Source: an uncultured Propionibacteriaceae bacterium (GTDB lineage Bacteria > Actinomycetota > Actinomycetes > Propionibacteriales > Propionibacteriaceae). From it: 35,251 nucleotides of DNA. The position numbers were made by a program, and so were the translations under genes. The stretch lies in NCBI GenBank assembly GCA_936924635.1, contig CAKZHP010000130.1, positions 1 to 35,251 on the forward strand, written 5' to 3'. Shown in pieces: positions 20,099 through 28,605 of this stretch. The stretch's first letter is position 1, and each line of letters starts with the position of its first letter. The notes beneath the pieces are model-generated. The model worked only from the letters and a program-made list of their open reading frames with translations. It was not told where the DNA came from and made no database searches.

Positions 20099-22180
20099 TC
20101 AGCCCAGCAGTGCCTTCGCCTTCTCCACCAGCGCGTCGGCGGTGATGCCGAACTCGGTGAACAGCGTCGCGGCGGCGGCGGAGGCGCCGAAGTGGTCGAT
20201 GCCCAGGGCGTCCGAGTTCGGGCCCAGGAACTCCTTCCAGCCGGTCGGCACCGAGGCCTCGACGGAGACCTTCGCGACGTGGGCCGGAAGCACCTCAGCG
20301 CGGTAGGCCTCGTCCTGCTCCAAGAACCACTCCTGGCAGGGCATCGACACCACGCGCGTCGGGGTGCCGGCGGCCTCCAGCTGCTCACGGGCGGCGACCG
20401 CGATCTCCAGCTCGGAGCCGGTGCCGACGAGGATCACCTTCGGGGTGCCACTGCTGGCCTCGACGAGCGTGTAGCCACCCTTCTTGACGTTGTCGGCCGA
20501 CGCGAAGCCCGTACCCTCCGAGCGGTCGAAGACCGTGAGGTCCTGGCGCGACAGGATGAGCGCCGACGGGTGGTCGATGTTCTCCAGGATCGCCGCCCAG
20601 GCCGCGGCCGTCTCGTTCGCGTCTCCGGGGCGGATCACGTCGAGCTGCGGGATCAGGCGCAGCGACGGGATGTGCTCGATCGGCTGGTGGGTCGGGCCGT
20701 CCTCGCCGACGCCGATGGAGTCGTGCGTCCACACGAAGATCGACGGCGTGGCCGAGATCGACGCCAGCCGCACCGCGGGTCGCATGTAGTCGGAGAACAC
20801 GAGGAACGTCGCCCCGTACACCTTGGTCAGGCCCGACAACGAGATCGCGTTCACGATGCCGCCCATGGCGTGCTCGCGGATGCCGAAGTGCAGCACGCGC
20901 CCGTTGACGCCACTCACGAAGTCGTGGCTGGAGCGCTCCTTCGGCAGGAACGAGGGCTTGCCCTTCATCGTGGTGTTGTTCGAGCCGGCCAGGTCGGCCG
21001 AGCCGCCCCACAGCTCGGGCACCACGTCGGCGATGGCCGACAGCGTGTCGCCGGAGGCCGAACGGGTCGACTTCTTCTTCTCCGCGGAGAAGACCGGAAG
21101 CGCCTCGCGCAGGCCCTCGGGCAGCTTCTTGTCCATCACCCGGTCCAGCAGGGCCGCCTGCTCGGCGTTGTCCTTGCGCCACTGCTCGAACCGCGGCTCC
21201 CACTCCGCCTTGGCGGCCTTGGCGCGCTCGGCGGCGTTGCCGCGGGTGTGCTCCAGCACCTCCGGGACGACCTGGAAGGACTGCTCGGGGTCGAACCCGA
21301 GCTCCTTCTTGAGCGCAGCCACCTCGTCGGAGCCCAGCTTCGAGCCGTGCACCGAGTGGTCGCCGGCCTTGTTCGGCAGCGGCCAGCCGATGACGGTGGT
21401 GACCTTGATGAACGACGGCTTGTCGGTCACCTTCTTGGCGGTCTCGATCGCCTCGTACAGCTCGGCGACCTTCTCCTCGTACGTGGTGAAGCCGTTGGTG
21501 AAGTCGACGTGCTGGGTGTGCCAGCCGTACGCCGCGTAGCGGGCCTCGACGTCCTCGGAGAACGCGATCACCGTGTCGCCCTCGATGGAGATGCGGTTGT
21601 CGTCGTAGAACAGGATCAGGTTGCCCAGGTTCTGCGTGGCGGCCAGCGACGACGCCTCGCCGGAGATGCCCTCCTGCATGCAGCCGTCGCCGGCGATGCA
21701 GTACACGAAGTGGTCGAACACCGACTCGCCCGGCTTCGCCGAGGGGTCGTACAGCTGGGCCTCCTTGCGCGCCGCCATCGCGAACCCCACCGCGTTGGAG
21801 ACGCCGGCGCCGAGCGGGCCGGTGGTGCACTCGACACCGTCGGTGTGGTGCACCTCGGGGTGCCCGGGCGTCTTGGAGCCCCAGGTGCGCAGCGCCGCGA
21901 TGTCCTCGATCTCGAGACCGAACCCGGCCAGGAACAGCTGGTTGTACTGCGTCAGCGACGAGTGGCCGGCCGACAGCACGAACCGATCACGACCGAGCCA
22001 CAGCGGGTCGGACGGATCGATGCGCATCACCTTCTGGTAGAGCAGGTACGCCAGCGGCGCCAGCGAGATCGCCGTGCCGGGGTGCCCGTTGCCGACCTTC
22101 TCCACGGCGTCGGCCGCGAGCACACGGGCGGTGTCGACGGCCGCCTTGTCCAGGTCTGTCCAGCTCAGGGTCTCGTTCAC
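20099..22180 (-). CDS. tkt: Transketolase
   Basis: Transketolase (693 aa) is a thiamine-diphosphate enzyme of the non-oxidative pentose phosphate pathway that moves two-carbon units between sugar phosphates. Visible motifs are GNGHPGTA near residue 30, the ThDP motif from GDGCMQEG through ASSLAATQNLGNL to YDDNRIS, EHAMGGI and the THDSIGVGEDGPTHQP segment. Length fits the family. The start is GTG 22180, with GAAGAGG just upstream; frames running further have no homology. A 6-bp hairpin (22199-22214) sits in the leader. The usual actinobacterial neighbours (tal, zwf, ctaB) are absent. The siderophore-interacting protein gene ends 118 nt upstream in the same direction, so read-through is possible. 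Confidence 0.95.
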   Translation of the reverse strand: MNETLSWTDLDKAAVDTARVLAADAVEKVGNGHPGTAISLAPLAYLLYQKVMRIDPSDPLWLGRDRFVLSAGHSSLTQYNQLFLAGFGLEIEDIAALRTWGSKTPGHPEVHHTDGVECTTGPLGAGVSNAVGFAMAARKEAQLYDPSAKPGESVFDHFVYCIAGDGCMQEGISGEASSLAATQNLGNLILFYDDNRISIEGDTVIAFSEDVEARYAAYGWHTQHVDFTNGFTTYEEKVAELYEAIETAKKVTDKPSFIKVTTVIGWPLPNKAGDHSVHGSKLGSDEVAALKKELGFDPEQSFQVVPEVLEHTRGNAAERAKAAKAEWEPRFEQWRKDNAEQAALLDRVMDKKLPEGLREALPVFSAEKKKSTRSASGDTLSAIADVVPELWGGSADLAGSNNTTMKGKPSFLPKERSSHDFVSGVNGRVLHFGIREHAMGGIVNAISLSGLTKVYGATFLVFSDYMRPAVRLASISATPSIFVWTHDSIGVGEDGPTHQPIEHIPSLRLIPQLDVIRPGDANETAAAWAAILENIDHPSALILSRQDLTVFDRSEGTGFASADNVKKGGYTLVEASSGTPKVILVGTGSELEIAVAAREQLEAAGTPTRVVSMPCQEWFLEQDEAYRAEVLPAHVAKVSVEASVPTGWKEFLGPNSDALGIDHFGASAAAATLFTEFGITADALVEKAKALLG

Positions 22181-22298
22181 GTGAACCTCTTCGTCTCGGC
22201 CCCGGCGACGGGGCGCTCCGGTCGTCTCGGCCCACCCTATGACCGAGGGTGCGCCTCCGGACCCCGGGACCGGGATTCGACCCCACCCGGCAGGGCAC

Positions 22299-23132
22299 TC
22301 AACCAGCGACGCCCCGGCGCCAGTAACCCATGAACGACACCTGGCCGCTCGGCACGCCCGCCGCCTTCGCCTCACCCCGGAGCCGCCGCACCCAGCCGGC
22401 CTCGCCCGCGACCCATCCGTACGTCCCGTGGTCGCCGTCGGCCTCCTGCCACAGCAGTGGCTCGTCCTCGCCCGGATCACCCTCGACGCGACCGAAGACC
22501 CCGGTGGCCTGCTCGCCGCGACTCCGCACGCGCCAGTCCACCGTCACCCCGGGCGGCGTCACCACGGGGCGTACGTCGTCGATGTCCTCGACCTCCAGCA
22601 CCACCCGCCCGGTCGCCGACTCCGGCAGCGTGGTGACGATGTTCAGCACCGCGGGCAGGGCCGTCTCGTCACCGACCAGCAGCACGTCGGTCGCCGTCCC
22701 GGGCTGCCAGGCGACCCCGACCGTGTCGTGACCCTCGACGCGGGCATCGGGAGCGACCAGCACCGCCGGGCAGCCGAGGGGAGCCTCCAGGGCGTACGCG
22801 AGCCCGGGCGCCGGACCGTCGTGACGGGTGTGCACCGCCACGTCGATGTCCACGTCTCGTCTCTCAGGTCGCACGGCCGCCAGCGTGTACGTGCGAAGCG
22901 CCGGCCGGGTCTCGTTGGGCAGCGCCTGCCAGCGGGCGTACCAGTCGTCCCCGGCCCCCATGAGCTCCGCCAACGGCCCCGGGTCGCCGAGCACCAGCTT
23001 CACCCGCTGGTCGAGGAGCGTGGCGCCACAGTGCTCCAGGTCGTCACCGCCCAGGGTGATGCGGACGAAACCGGGAGAGATCGTGCGCCGCGTCAGCAGG
23101 CGCACGAAGAACGGACGGTACGGCGCAGTCAT
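22299..23132 (-). CDS. Siderophore-interacting protein (ferric-siderophore reductase)
   Basis: This 277-residue protein is of the SIP/ViuB family: a flavin-binding beta-barrel (about residues 5-125, with RTYTLAAVRPE as the FAD-binding segment) and a C-terminal NAD(P)H-binding-like SIP domain ending in the conserved FMGYWRRG. These cytoplasmic enzymes release iron from imported ferric siderophores by reduction. ATG 23132 is supported by GAGGAGACCG and overlaps the permease stop by 4 nt. As the last gene of the uptake operon, it completes a pathway from binding through import to iron release. Confidence 0.92.
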   Translation of the reverse strand: MTAPYRPFFVRLLTRRTISPGFVRITLGGDDLEHCGATLLDQRVKLVLGDPGPLAELMGAGDDWYARWQALPNETRPALRTYTLAAVRPERRDVDIDVAVHTRHDGPAPGLAYALEAPLGCPAVLVAPDARVEGHDTVGVAWQPGTATDVLLVGDETALPAVLNIVTTLPESATGRVVLEVEDIDDVRPVVTPPGVTVDWRVRSRGEQATGVFGRVEGDPGEDEPLLWQEADGDHGTYGWVAGEAGWVRRLRGEAKAAGVPSGQVSFMGYWRRGVAG

Positions 23133-25192
23133 CGGTCTCCTCGGTTGATCTGCATCAGCCACCAGAACACGGGCGCCCCCACCAGCGCGCACACCAGGCC
23201 GACCGGCAGCTGCGACGGTGCCAGGGCTGTACGGCCCAGGGTGTCGGCCGCCAGCACCAGCAGGCCGCCGAGGATCACCGCCAGGGGCACCAGCCGCCGG
23301 TGCTGCGGCCCCACCAGCAACCGCGCCACGTGCGGCGCCACCAGGCCGACGAAACCGATCACACCGACGGCTGCCGTGGCACCCCCGGCGAGCAGCACCG
23401 CTCCCAGCAGCGCCAGACCCCGTACCCGGCCGTGCCTGACCCCGAGCAGGCGCGGGGTGTCGGGGTCGAGCTGCACGACGTCGAGGTCGCGGTGGGTGGC
23501 CGCCACCCAGGCCCCGACCACGACCACCAGGGTCGCGACCGCCGGGAGACTGGCGGCGGTGGTCCCGTACGTGGAGCCGCCCAGCCAGGTGATGGCCCGC
23601 GACTGGTTCCACGGATCGGTGCTGACGATCAGCAGGGTGCTCAGCGCGCTCGCACCGGCGGAGACACCCAGGCCGACCAGGACCAGCCGGGTGGGGTCGA
23701 AGCCACCGCGCCCGGCGAGCAGGAACAGCAGCACGCCAGCGACCAGCGCTCCGGACAGCGCCCCTACGGACACGCCGGCGGCTCCCAGGTCGACACCCAG
23801 GCGCGAGCCGGCGACGATAAGCGCCAGCGCGCCCGCCCCGGCACCGGCCGCCACACCCAACAGCCCGGGCTCGGCGAGGGGGTTGCGCGTGACCGCCTGC
23901 GTCAGGGTGCCCGCCAGCGCGAGCGCCATCCCCGCGAGCACCGCGGCGGCGACCCGCGGCCACCGCGCGTCGAGCATGAAGGTGATGCGTCCCGAGGCGC
24001 GGCCCAGCAGCCAGTTCTGCACGTCGCCCAGCAGCAGCCAGCCGTCGCCTGCGAGCATCGCGAGCACGGACGCCACCACGAGCAGGGTCCAGGTGACCGG
24101 GATCAGCCAGACCGCCCACGCCCGCGGGGCGCCGACGGTGAGCGTCGAGGTCGTGTCCGCACGACCCGTACGCATCCCCCGGCTGAGCGCGACCAGGAAC
24201 ACGGCCCCGATCAGCGTGGTCACCACGCCGGTGGGCACGCTGACGGCGTCGGCGGCGCCGAGCAGCGCGCGCAGCGAGACGTCGGAGGCCACCACGACCA
24301 GGCTGCCCAGGAGGGAGGCGGCTACGAGAACCGTACGGTTCTGGTGCAGGCCGCGCACGCGGCGTGCCGAGAGACGCACCAGTGCCGGGGCGCAGAGCCC
24401 CACGAACCCGAGGGGCCCGGCGAGAGCCACCGAGACGGCGGCGAGGAACACCGACAGCACCACGACCTGCACGCGGTTGCGGGTGACGGCGACACCCAAC
24501 GCACGGGCCTGGTCGTCGCCCAGCTGGAGCAGGTCGAGCCGGCCGCCCATCGCCACCAGACCGGCGAGGCCCAGGACCACCAGCACCGCGGCCTGCACCA
24601 CGGCCCCAGGGTCGGACTGGCTGAGCGACCCGGCACCCCAGGCGAACAGCCCCTGGGTCTCCTGGCTGAAGATCAGCAGCAGCGCCGAGGTGATCGACGA
24701 CAAGGACATGGCGAGCACCGAGCCACCCAGCACCAGCCTGACGATGTCACCGGCCCCGGTGAGCAGGAACGCCAGGGCTGCCGCCGCGAGCCCGCCCACG
24801 AGGGCGACGGCCGTGCCCCCGAGGAACCCGGTGCCGATCCCGAAGGCGGCGACCACGGCCAGCGCGAAGTATGCGCCCGCGTTCACCGCCAGGGTGTCCG
24901 GGGTCGCCAGCGGGTTGCGAGCGACCGCCTGAAGCGCGGCACCTGCCGCCCCCAGCGCGGCACCGACCAGCAGCGCGGCCGCCAGCCGGGGCAGCCGGGA
25001 GGCCACCACGACGACGGCGACCTGGCTGTCCGCGCGCCCGGCGACCCAGGCCACCACGTCGGCCAGCCGGACGTCGGCGCTGCCCTGCCCGAGGTGCACC
25101 ACGGACAGGACCAGCACGAGCAGCCCGACCGCCGCCAGCAGCGTGGACGCCGGCGGGCGCATCCGTGTACGGCCGAGGGCGGTGGAGGTCAC
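23129..25192 (-). CDS. Fused iron-siderophore ABC permease (FhuB-like)
   Basis: This 687-residue membrane protein consists of two FecCD-type permease domains in tandem, as in FhuB. The internal repeat is clear: VARNPLATPDTLAVNAGAYF near residue 90 and VTRNPLAEPGLLGVAAGAG near 435. Each half ends with the GFVGL(C/V)AP coupling region. About 20 transmembrane helices are expected. One polypeptide thus replaces the heterodimer found in most such operons. GTG 25192 lies 3 nt after the binding-protein stop and lacks a good Shine-Dalgarno sequence; ATG 25162 (residue 11) is an alternative. Confidence 0.92.
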   Translation of the reverse strand: MTSTALGRTRMRPPASTLLAAVGLLVLVLSVVHLGQGSADVRLADVVAWVAGRADSQVAVVVVASRLPRLAAALLVGAALGAAGAALQAVARNPLATPDTLAVNAGAYFALAVVAAFGIGTGFLGGTAVALVGGLAAAALAFLLTGAGDIVRLVLGGSVLAMSLSSITSALLLIFSQETQGLFAWGAGSLSQSDPGAVVQAAVLVVLGLAGLVAMGGRLDLLQLGDDQARALGVAVTRNRVQVVVLSVFLAAVSVALAGPLGFVGLCAPALVRLSARRVRGLHQNRTVLVAASLLGSLVVVASDVSLRALLGAADAVSVPTGVVTTLIGAVFLVALSRGMRTGRADTTSTLTVGAPRAWAVWLIPVTWTLLVVASVLAMLAGDGWLLLGDVQNWLLGRASGRITFMLDARWPRVAAAVLAGMALALAGTLTQAVTRNPLAEPGLLGVAAGAGAGALALIVAGSRLGVDLGAAGVSVGALSGALVAGVLLFLLAGRGGFDPTRLVLVGLGVSAGASALSTLLIVSTDPWNQSRAITWLGGSTYGTTAASLPAVATLVVVVGAWVAATHRDLDVVQLDPDTPRLLGVRHGRVRGLALLGAVLLAGGATAAVGVIGFVGLVAPHVARLLVGPQHRRLVPLAVILGGLLVLAADTLGRTALAPSQLPVGLVCALVGAPVFWWLMQINRGDR

Positions 25193-25195
25193 GGG

Positions 25196-26170
25196 TCAGG
25201 CGAGAGCAGCGACGAGCTGGTCGGCCCACTGCATGAGCGACGACGGGCCGCCGTACACCCAGACCTTGTCGGCGACCGGCTTCACCCGCCCCGCCTTGAC
25301 GAACGGCAGAGAGGACCAGACGCCGTTGCCGGCGAGCTTGCTCACGGGGTCGGCCATGGTGCTGTTGGCCCAGCTCAGCACGGTGGTGTCGGCGGGGAGC
25401 TTGGTGAGCCCCTCGAGGTCGAGCGAGCCGATGCCCCAGCCGTCGTCGCCGCTCTCGTTCCAGGCGTTGACCAGGCCGACCTCTTTGGCCACGGCGCCTG
25501 GGACCGAGCGAGGGCCGTGCATGCGCAGCTCGGCGGTGGCGCCCGTGACGTTGATGTAGGCGAAGGCGAACGGTGGCGTCCTGCCGGAGAGCTTCTGCTT
25601 CGCCTCTGTGAGCTTCGCGTCGTAGGCGGCGAGCACCTTCTGCGCCTCGGCCGTCTTGCCGACCAGCGTGGCGACGGCGTTGTAGTTGTCGCGCATCAGG
25701 GCCAGCGGCCGGGTGGCATCGGCCCCCTTGAGCAGCACCACCGGGGCGATCTTCTCCGCCTGGGCCACGGCTGCCTCCGGGATCGAGCCGCTGATCCCGA
25801 GGATCAGGTCGGGTGACGCCTTGCCGATCGACTCCAGGCTGGGTTCTGTACGCATCCCGACGTCGACCGGAGTGCCCAACAGGGACTGACTGCTCACCCA
25901 GCTGCCGAACCCCTTCGCATCGGCCACTCCGGTGGGCTGGACTCCCAGGCTGAGCACATCCTCGGTCGGGCCCCACTCCAGCGTCACGACCCGGGAGGCC
26001 GGCGCGGCCAGGGTCACGGTCTTGCCACGCCCGTCGGTGACCGTGACCGGGCCGGCTGCTGCGCTGGAGGTCGGCCCGCTGGGCGCGACCGCCGGCTCCG
26101 ACGTGCCGCAGGCGGCCAGAAGGGGCGCCGTGGCGGCGAGGCTGAGCAGAGTGCGGCGGGAGGTGGGCAT
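25196..26170 (-). CDS. Iron-siderophore-binding lipoprotein (FecB/FhuD type)
   Basis: This 324-residue protein has an N-terminal signal with Arg5-Arg6 (SRRTLLS, Tat-like) and a lipobox LLAAC with Cys21 as the lipidation site. The mature domain is a class III substrate-binding fold: TDGRGKTVTLAAPASRVVTLEWG, then PTEDVLSLGVQPTGVAD, SLESIGKASPDLIL, and a long central helix. It captures ferric siderophore outside the membrane and delivers it to the fused permease. ATG 26170 is preceded by AAGGA. It lies 48 nt after the ATPase gene and 3 nt before the permease gene. The specific siderophore cannot be inferred. Confidence 0.92.
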   Translation of the reverse strand: MPTSRRTLLSLAATAPLLAACGTSEPAVAPSGPTSSAAAGPVTVTDGRGKTVTLAAPASRVVTLEWGPTEDVLSLGVQPTGVADAKGFGSWVSSQSLLGTPVDVGMRTEPSLESIGKASPDLILGISGSIPEAAVAQAEKIAPVVLLKGADATRPLALMRDNYNAVATLVGKTAEAQKVLAAYDAKLTEAKQKLSGRTPPFAFAYINVTGATAELRMHGPRSVPGAVAKEVGLVNAWNESGDDGWGIGSLDLEGLTKLPADTTVLSWANSTMADPVSKLAGNGVWSSLPFVKAGRVKPVADKVWVYGGPSSLMQWADQLVAALA

Positions 26171-26218
26171 GGCAGATCCTTCGACGGTCGGGCGAGCGAG
26201 TGGTGGGAGGGGTGGAGA

Positions 26219-27055
26219 TCAGGCGGAGAACGCACTCAGCCGGTGCCGGGTCGCACACCTGGGCAGCGGCCGGACCGACAGGATGCCGTCGGTGCTGGAG
26301 ACCTCGACCGGCACCTTGTAGGCAGCCTGGAGCGCGGTCTCGGTGAGCACCTCCTCGGGGGTGCCGACGGCCGCGATGCGGCCGTCGACGAGCAGAGCGA
26401 CCTTGTCCGCCACGGCGGCGGCGTGGTTCAGGTCGTGGAGGACGACGCCGACGGCGACCTGGTGCTCATCGGCGAGGTCGCGGATCAGGTCGAGCAGCTC
26501 GGACTGGAACCGCAGGTCGAGATGGTTGGTCGGCTCGTCGAGCAGCAGCACCGAGGTCTGCTGGGCCAGGCAGCTGGCCAGCCAGACGCGTTGCACCTGA
26601 CCGCCCGACAGCTCGTCGACGGCACGGTCGGCCAGGTCGGCGACCCCGGTCAGGGCCAGGGCGTGCGCGACGGCGGCTGGCCCCTCGGCGTCGCTGCCCA
26701 GCCAGCGGCTGCGGTGGGGGTGGCGCCCGAGGCCGACGACCTGGCGCACGGTCATCCCGGCCGGTGTCGGCCGCTGCTGGGTGAGCATGGCCAGACGGGT
26801 GGCGAACTCGCGCGGGCACAACGTGGCGCAGTCGGTCGCCTCGTCTTCCCCGGCGATCAGCTGCAGCGCCCCCGTCTCTGCAGCCTGCAGGCGCGCCATG
26901 CCCCGCAGCAAGGTGGACTTGCCGGAGCCGTTGGGGCCGACCAGGGCGAGCACCTTGCCGCTCTCGATGCGAAGGCTGGCGTCGTGGACGACGGTCGCCC
27001 GGCCGTAGCCGAGCCGCATGTTCTCAACGGCGAGCGACTGCGCCTGGCGTCTCAT
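26219..27055 (-). CDS. Iron-siderophore ABC transporter ATP-binding protein (FecE/FhuC type)
   Basis: This 278-residue ATPase powers the fused permease. It has Walker A GPNGSGKS (40-47), signature LSGGQVQRVWLA, Walker B VLLLDEPTNHLDL and switch His in VLHDLNHAAAVAD. ATG 27055 is chosen: no Shine-Dalgarno precedes it, but a promoter places transcription start on this ATG, and a DtxR/IdeR-type box lies 5 nt upstream. A GTG at 27094 in the same frame would put the iron box inside the coding region and is less likely. It is the first gene of the uptake operon, so the whole operon should be iron-repressed. Confidence 0.92.
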   Translation of the reverse strand: MRRQAQSLAVENMRLGYGRATVVHDASLRIESGKVLALVGPNGSGKSTLLRGMARLQAAETGALQLIAGEDEATDCATLCPREFATRLAMLTQQRPTPAGMTVRQVVGLGRHPHRSRWLGSDAEGPAAVAHALALTGVADLADRAVDELSGGQVQRVWLASCLAQQTSVLLLDEPTNHLDLRFQSELLDLIRDLADEHQVAVGVVLHDLNHAAAVADKVALLVDGRIAAVGTPEEVLTETALQAAYKVPVEVSSTDGILSVRPLPRCATRHRLSAFSA

Positions 27056-27060
27056 GCAGG

Positions 27061-27079
27061 TAAGGTTAGGCGAACCTAA
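27061..27079 (-). promoter_or_regulatory. DtxR/IdeR-type iron box
   Basis: The 19-base palindrome TAAGGTTAGGCGAACCTAA (plus strand) matches the consensus TTAGGTTAGGCTAACCTAA at 17 of 19 positions. It covers the -10 and most of the -10/-35 spacer of the ATPase-gene promoter. Iron-loaded DtxR/IdeR should bind here and block RNA polymerase, releasing the operon under iron limitation. Confidence 0.9.
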
Positions 27080-27091
27080 CTTGATTTGCAA
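27063..27091 (-). promoter_or_regulatory. Leaderless promoter of the siderophore-uptake operon
   Basis: On the minus strand, TTGCAA (27091-27086) and TAACCT (27068-27063) are separated by exactly 17 nt. TAACCT ends 7 nt before the ATG at 27055. This predicts a leaderless transcript starting at or next to the start codon. The iron box overlaps it. Confidence 0.65.
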
Positions 27092-27255
27092 CACGTTCTC
27101 GTTGCGAAATATTCGGCATCCCGGGCGAGCCGCGCAGCACTACAGGCACCTTCTGGTGATGGTTGGTCGCGACCGACCCGTCACGGCGCTCCTCGTAGGC
27201 GAACCCGGTGGCGGTCACCCCTCGCCTCGGCTACCGCCCCAGCCTCCACGACCAG

Positions 27256-28593
27256 TCATAGCTCCAGCAGCTCCTCGCCCCGCCGCTCGGGCAGGAAGAA
27301 CGCGCCCACGGTGGCGATCAGGAACGCGGCGGCGAAGACCCCGAAGACCAGGGGCCGACCGCCGGCGCCCAGCAGCAGCGGCACGCTCAGGGGTGCGAGC
27401 ATCGCGGCGACCCGCCCGAACGCGGCCGCCACCCCGGTGCCGGTGCCACGGATCGTCGTCGGGTAGACCTCGGGGCTGACCGCGTACAGCGCACCCCAGG
27501 CGCCCAGGTTGAAGAACGAGAGCAGGCAGCCCGAGGCGATCACCCAGGCCGCGGACAGAGGCTGCTGCGACACCGCCCAGCCGAACAACGCCGCGGAGAA
27601 CGCGGATCCCGCCAGGAACAGCGCCAGCGTCGAGCGCCTCCCCCAGGCCTCGATGAGGAACGCCGCGGCCGCGTACCCGGGCAGCTGGGCCAGGGTGATC
27701 CACAGCGTCCACGTGAACGACTTGGTGAGGCTCGCATCGCCGGCCGACAGCAGCGTGGGGATCCAGGTGAAGGCCCCGTAGTAGCTGAAGTTGATGCCGA
27801 ACCACACCGCCCACAGCGCCGCCGTGCGGGCCCGCAGCCGGGGCGACCAGATCGACTCCGTGCCGGCCGGTGCGACCTCGTGGGGCCGAGCCGGGACCGG
27901 GGCCACCCCGGCCGACTCCTCGAATCGGCGGACGGCGGCCTCGGCCTCCTCGTCTCGTCCCTTGCTCTCCAGGAACCGCACGGACTCCGGCAGGCCCCAG
28001 CGCACCACCAGCGCGTACGCGGCCGGGACGATGCCCACCGCCAGCGCCCACCGCCAGCCCTCGGGGTGCTGCGGGATGAGGAAGAACCCGAGCAGCGCGG
28101 CCAGGATCCAGCCCACCGCCCAGAACGCCTCCAGCACCACGACCACCCGGCCACGGATGCGACGTGGTGCGTACTCGCTCACCAGGGTCGACGCCACCGG
28201 CAGCTCGGCGCCCAGGCCGAGGCCGACCAGGAAGCGCAGCGCGATCAGCATGGCCACGCCGGTCGAGAGCGCGGCGGCGCCGGTCGCCAGCCCGTACACG
28301 AGCAGCGTGAGCGCGAACACCTGCCGGCGCCCGATGCGGTCGGCCAGCAGCCCGCCCAGGCTGGCGCCGATCGCCATGCCCACGAAGCCGACCGAGCCGA
28401 TCAGGCTCAGGGTGCTGTTGCCCAGGTGCCACTGCTTCGCCAGGGCGGCCATCACGAAGGAGATCAGCCCGACGTCCATGGCGTCGAGCGCCCACCCCAC
28501 GCCCGAGCCGACCAGGAGCTTCGTGTGGCGCCGGGTGAAGGGCAGCCGGTCCAGCCTCTCGGTCCGCGTCAGCGGCTCCGTTGTCGTGGTCAT
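27256..28593 (-). CDS. MFS transporter, sugar-porter/NiaP-like family
   Basis: This 445-residue protein has 12 predicted helices. The start GWALDAMDVGLISFVMAAL and the loop LADRIGRRQVFALTLLVYG after helix 2 are typical of the MFS group containing NiaP-type nicotinate and aromatic-acid transporters. RIRGRVVVVLEAFWAVGW and PTTIRGTGTG are further family segments. Substrate is not determinable. ATG 28593 lies 9 nt after the methyltransferase stop and may be co-transcribed with it. TAGACT ending 6 nt before the ATG could also drive a separate leaderless transcript. A TTAGTCTAA palindrome (28598-28606) overlaps this -10. Confidence 0.86.
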   Translation of the reverse strand: MTTTTEPLTRTERLDRLPFTRRHTKLLVGSGVGWALDAMDVGLISFVMAALAKQWHLGNSTLSLIGSVGFVGMAIGASLGGLLADRIGRRQVFALTLLVYGLATGAAALSTGVAMLIALRFLVGLGLGAELPVASTLVSEYAPRRIRGRVVVVLEAFWAVGWILAALLGFFLIPQHPEGWRWALAVGIVPAAYALVVRWGLPESVRFLESKGRDEEAEAAVRRFEESAGVAPVPARPHEVAPAGTESIWSPRLRARTAALWAVWFGINFSYYGAFTWIPTLLSAGDASLTKSFTWTLWITLAQLPGYAAAAFLIEAWGRRSTLALFLAGSAFSAALFGWAVSQQPLSAAWVIASGCLLSFFNLGAWGALYAVSPEVYPTTIRGTGTGVAAAFGRVAAMLAPLSVPLLLGAGGRPLVFGVFAAAFLIATVGAFFLPERRGEELLEL

Positions 28594-28599
28594 GTCTTT

Positions 28600-28605
28600 A
28601 GTCTA
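28600..28605 (-). promoter_or_regulatory. Candidate leaderless -10 of the MFS gene
   Basis: TAGACT (minus strand) ends 6 nt before the ATG at 28593. It lies within the last codons and stop of the upstream methyltransferase gene, so it may be an internal operon promoter. No clear -35 is visible. Confidence 0.35.

Noticed and set aside
19108..20388. Long upstream extension of the sppA frame across the DHFR-like gene and into tkt
   Set aside because: No homology, low-complexity composition, and it crosses the DHFR-like gene antisense.
22233..22251. CACCCT/AGGGTG stem between SIP and tkt as a terminator
   Set aside because: Only 6 bp with a 7-nt loop and no U-run; too weak to call, so tkt read-through from the iron operon is left open.
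22271..22290. tRNA T-arm-like sequence (GGGGTCGAATCCC on the minus strand)
   Set aside because: The flanking bases lie in the SIP gene end and a short gap and do not form acceptor, D or anticodon stems.
23300..25816. Very long plus-strand open frame opposite the permease and binding-protein genes
   Set aside because: Composition (Gln, Arg, His, Gly rich) is that of an antisense shadow of GC-rich genes; the minus-strand products are clear family members.
27104..27114. CGAAATATTCG dyad and GCAAC/GTTGC pair (27088-27105) as a second operator upstream of the iron box
   Set aside because: Arms of only 4-5 bp; expected by chance in the one A/T-richer stretch.
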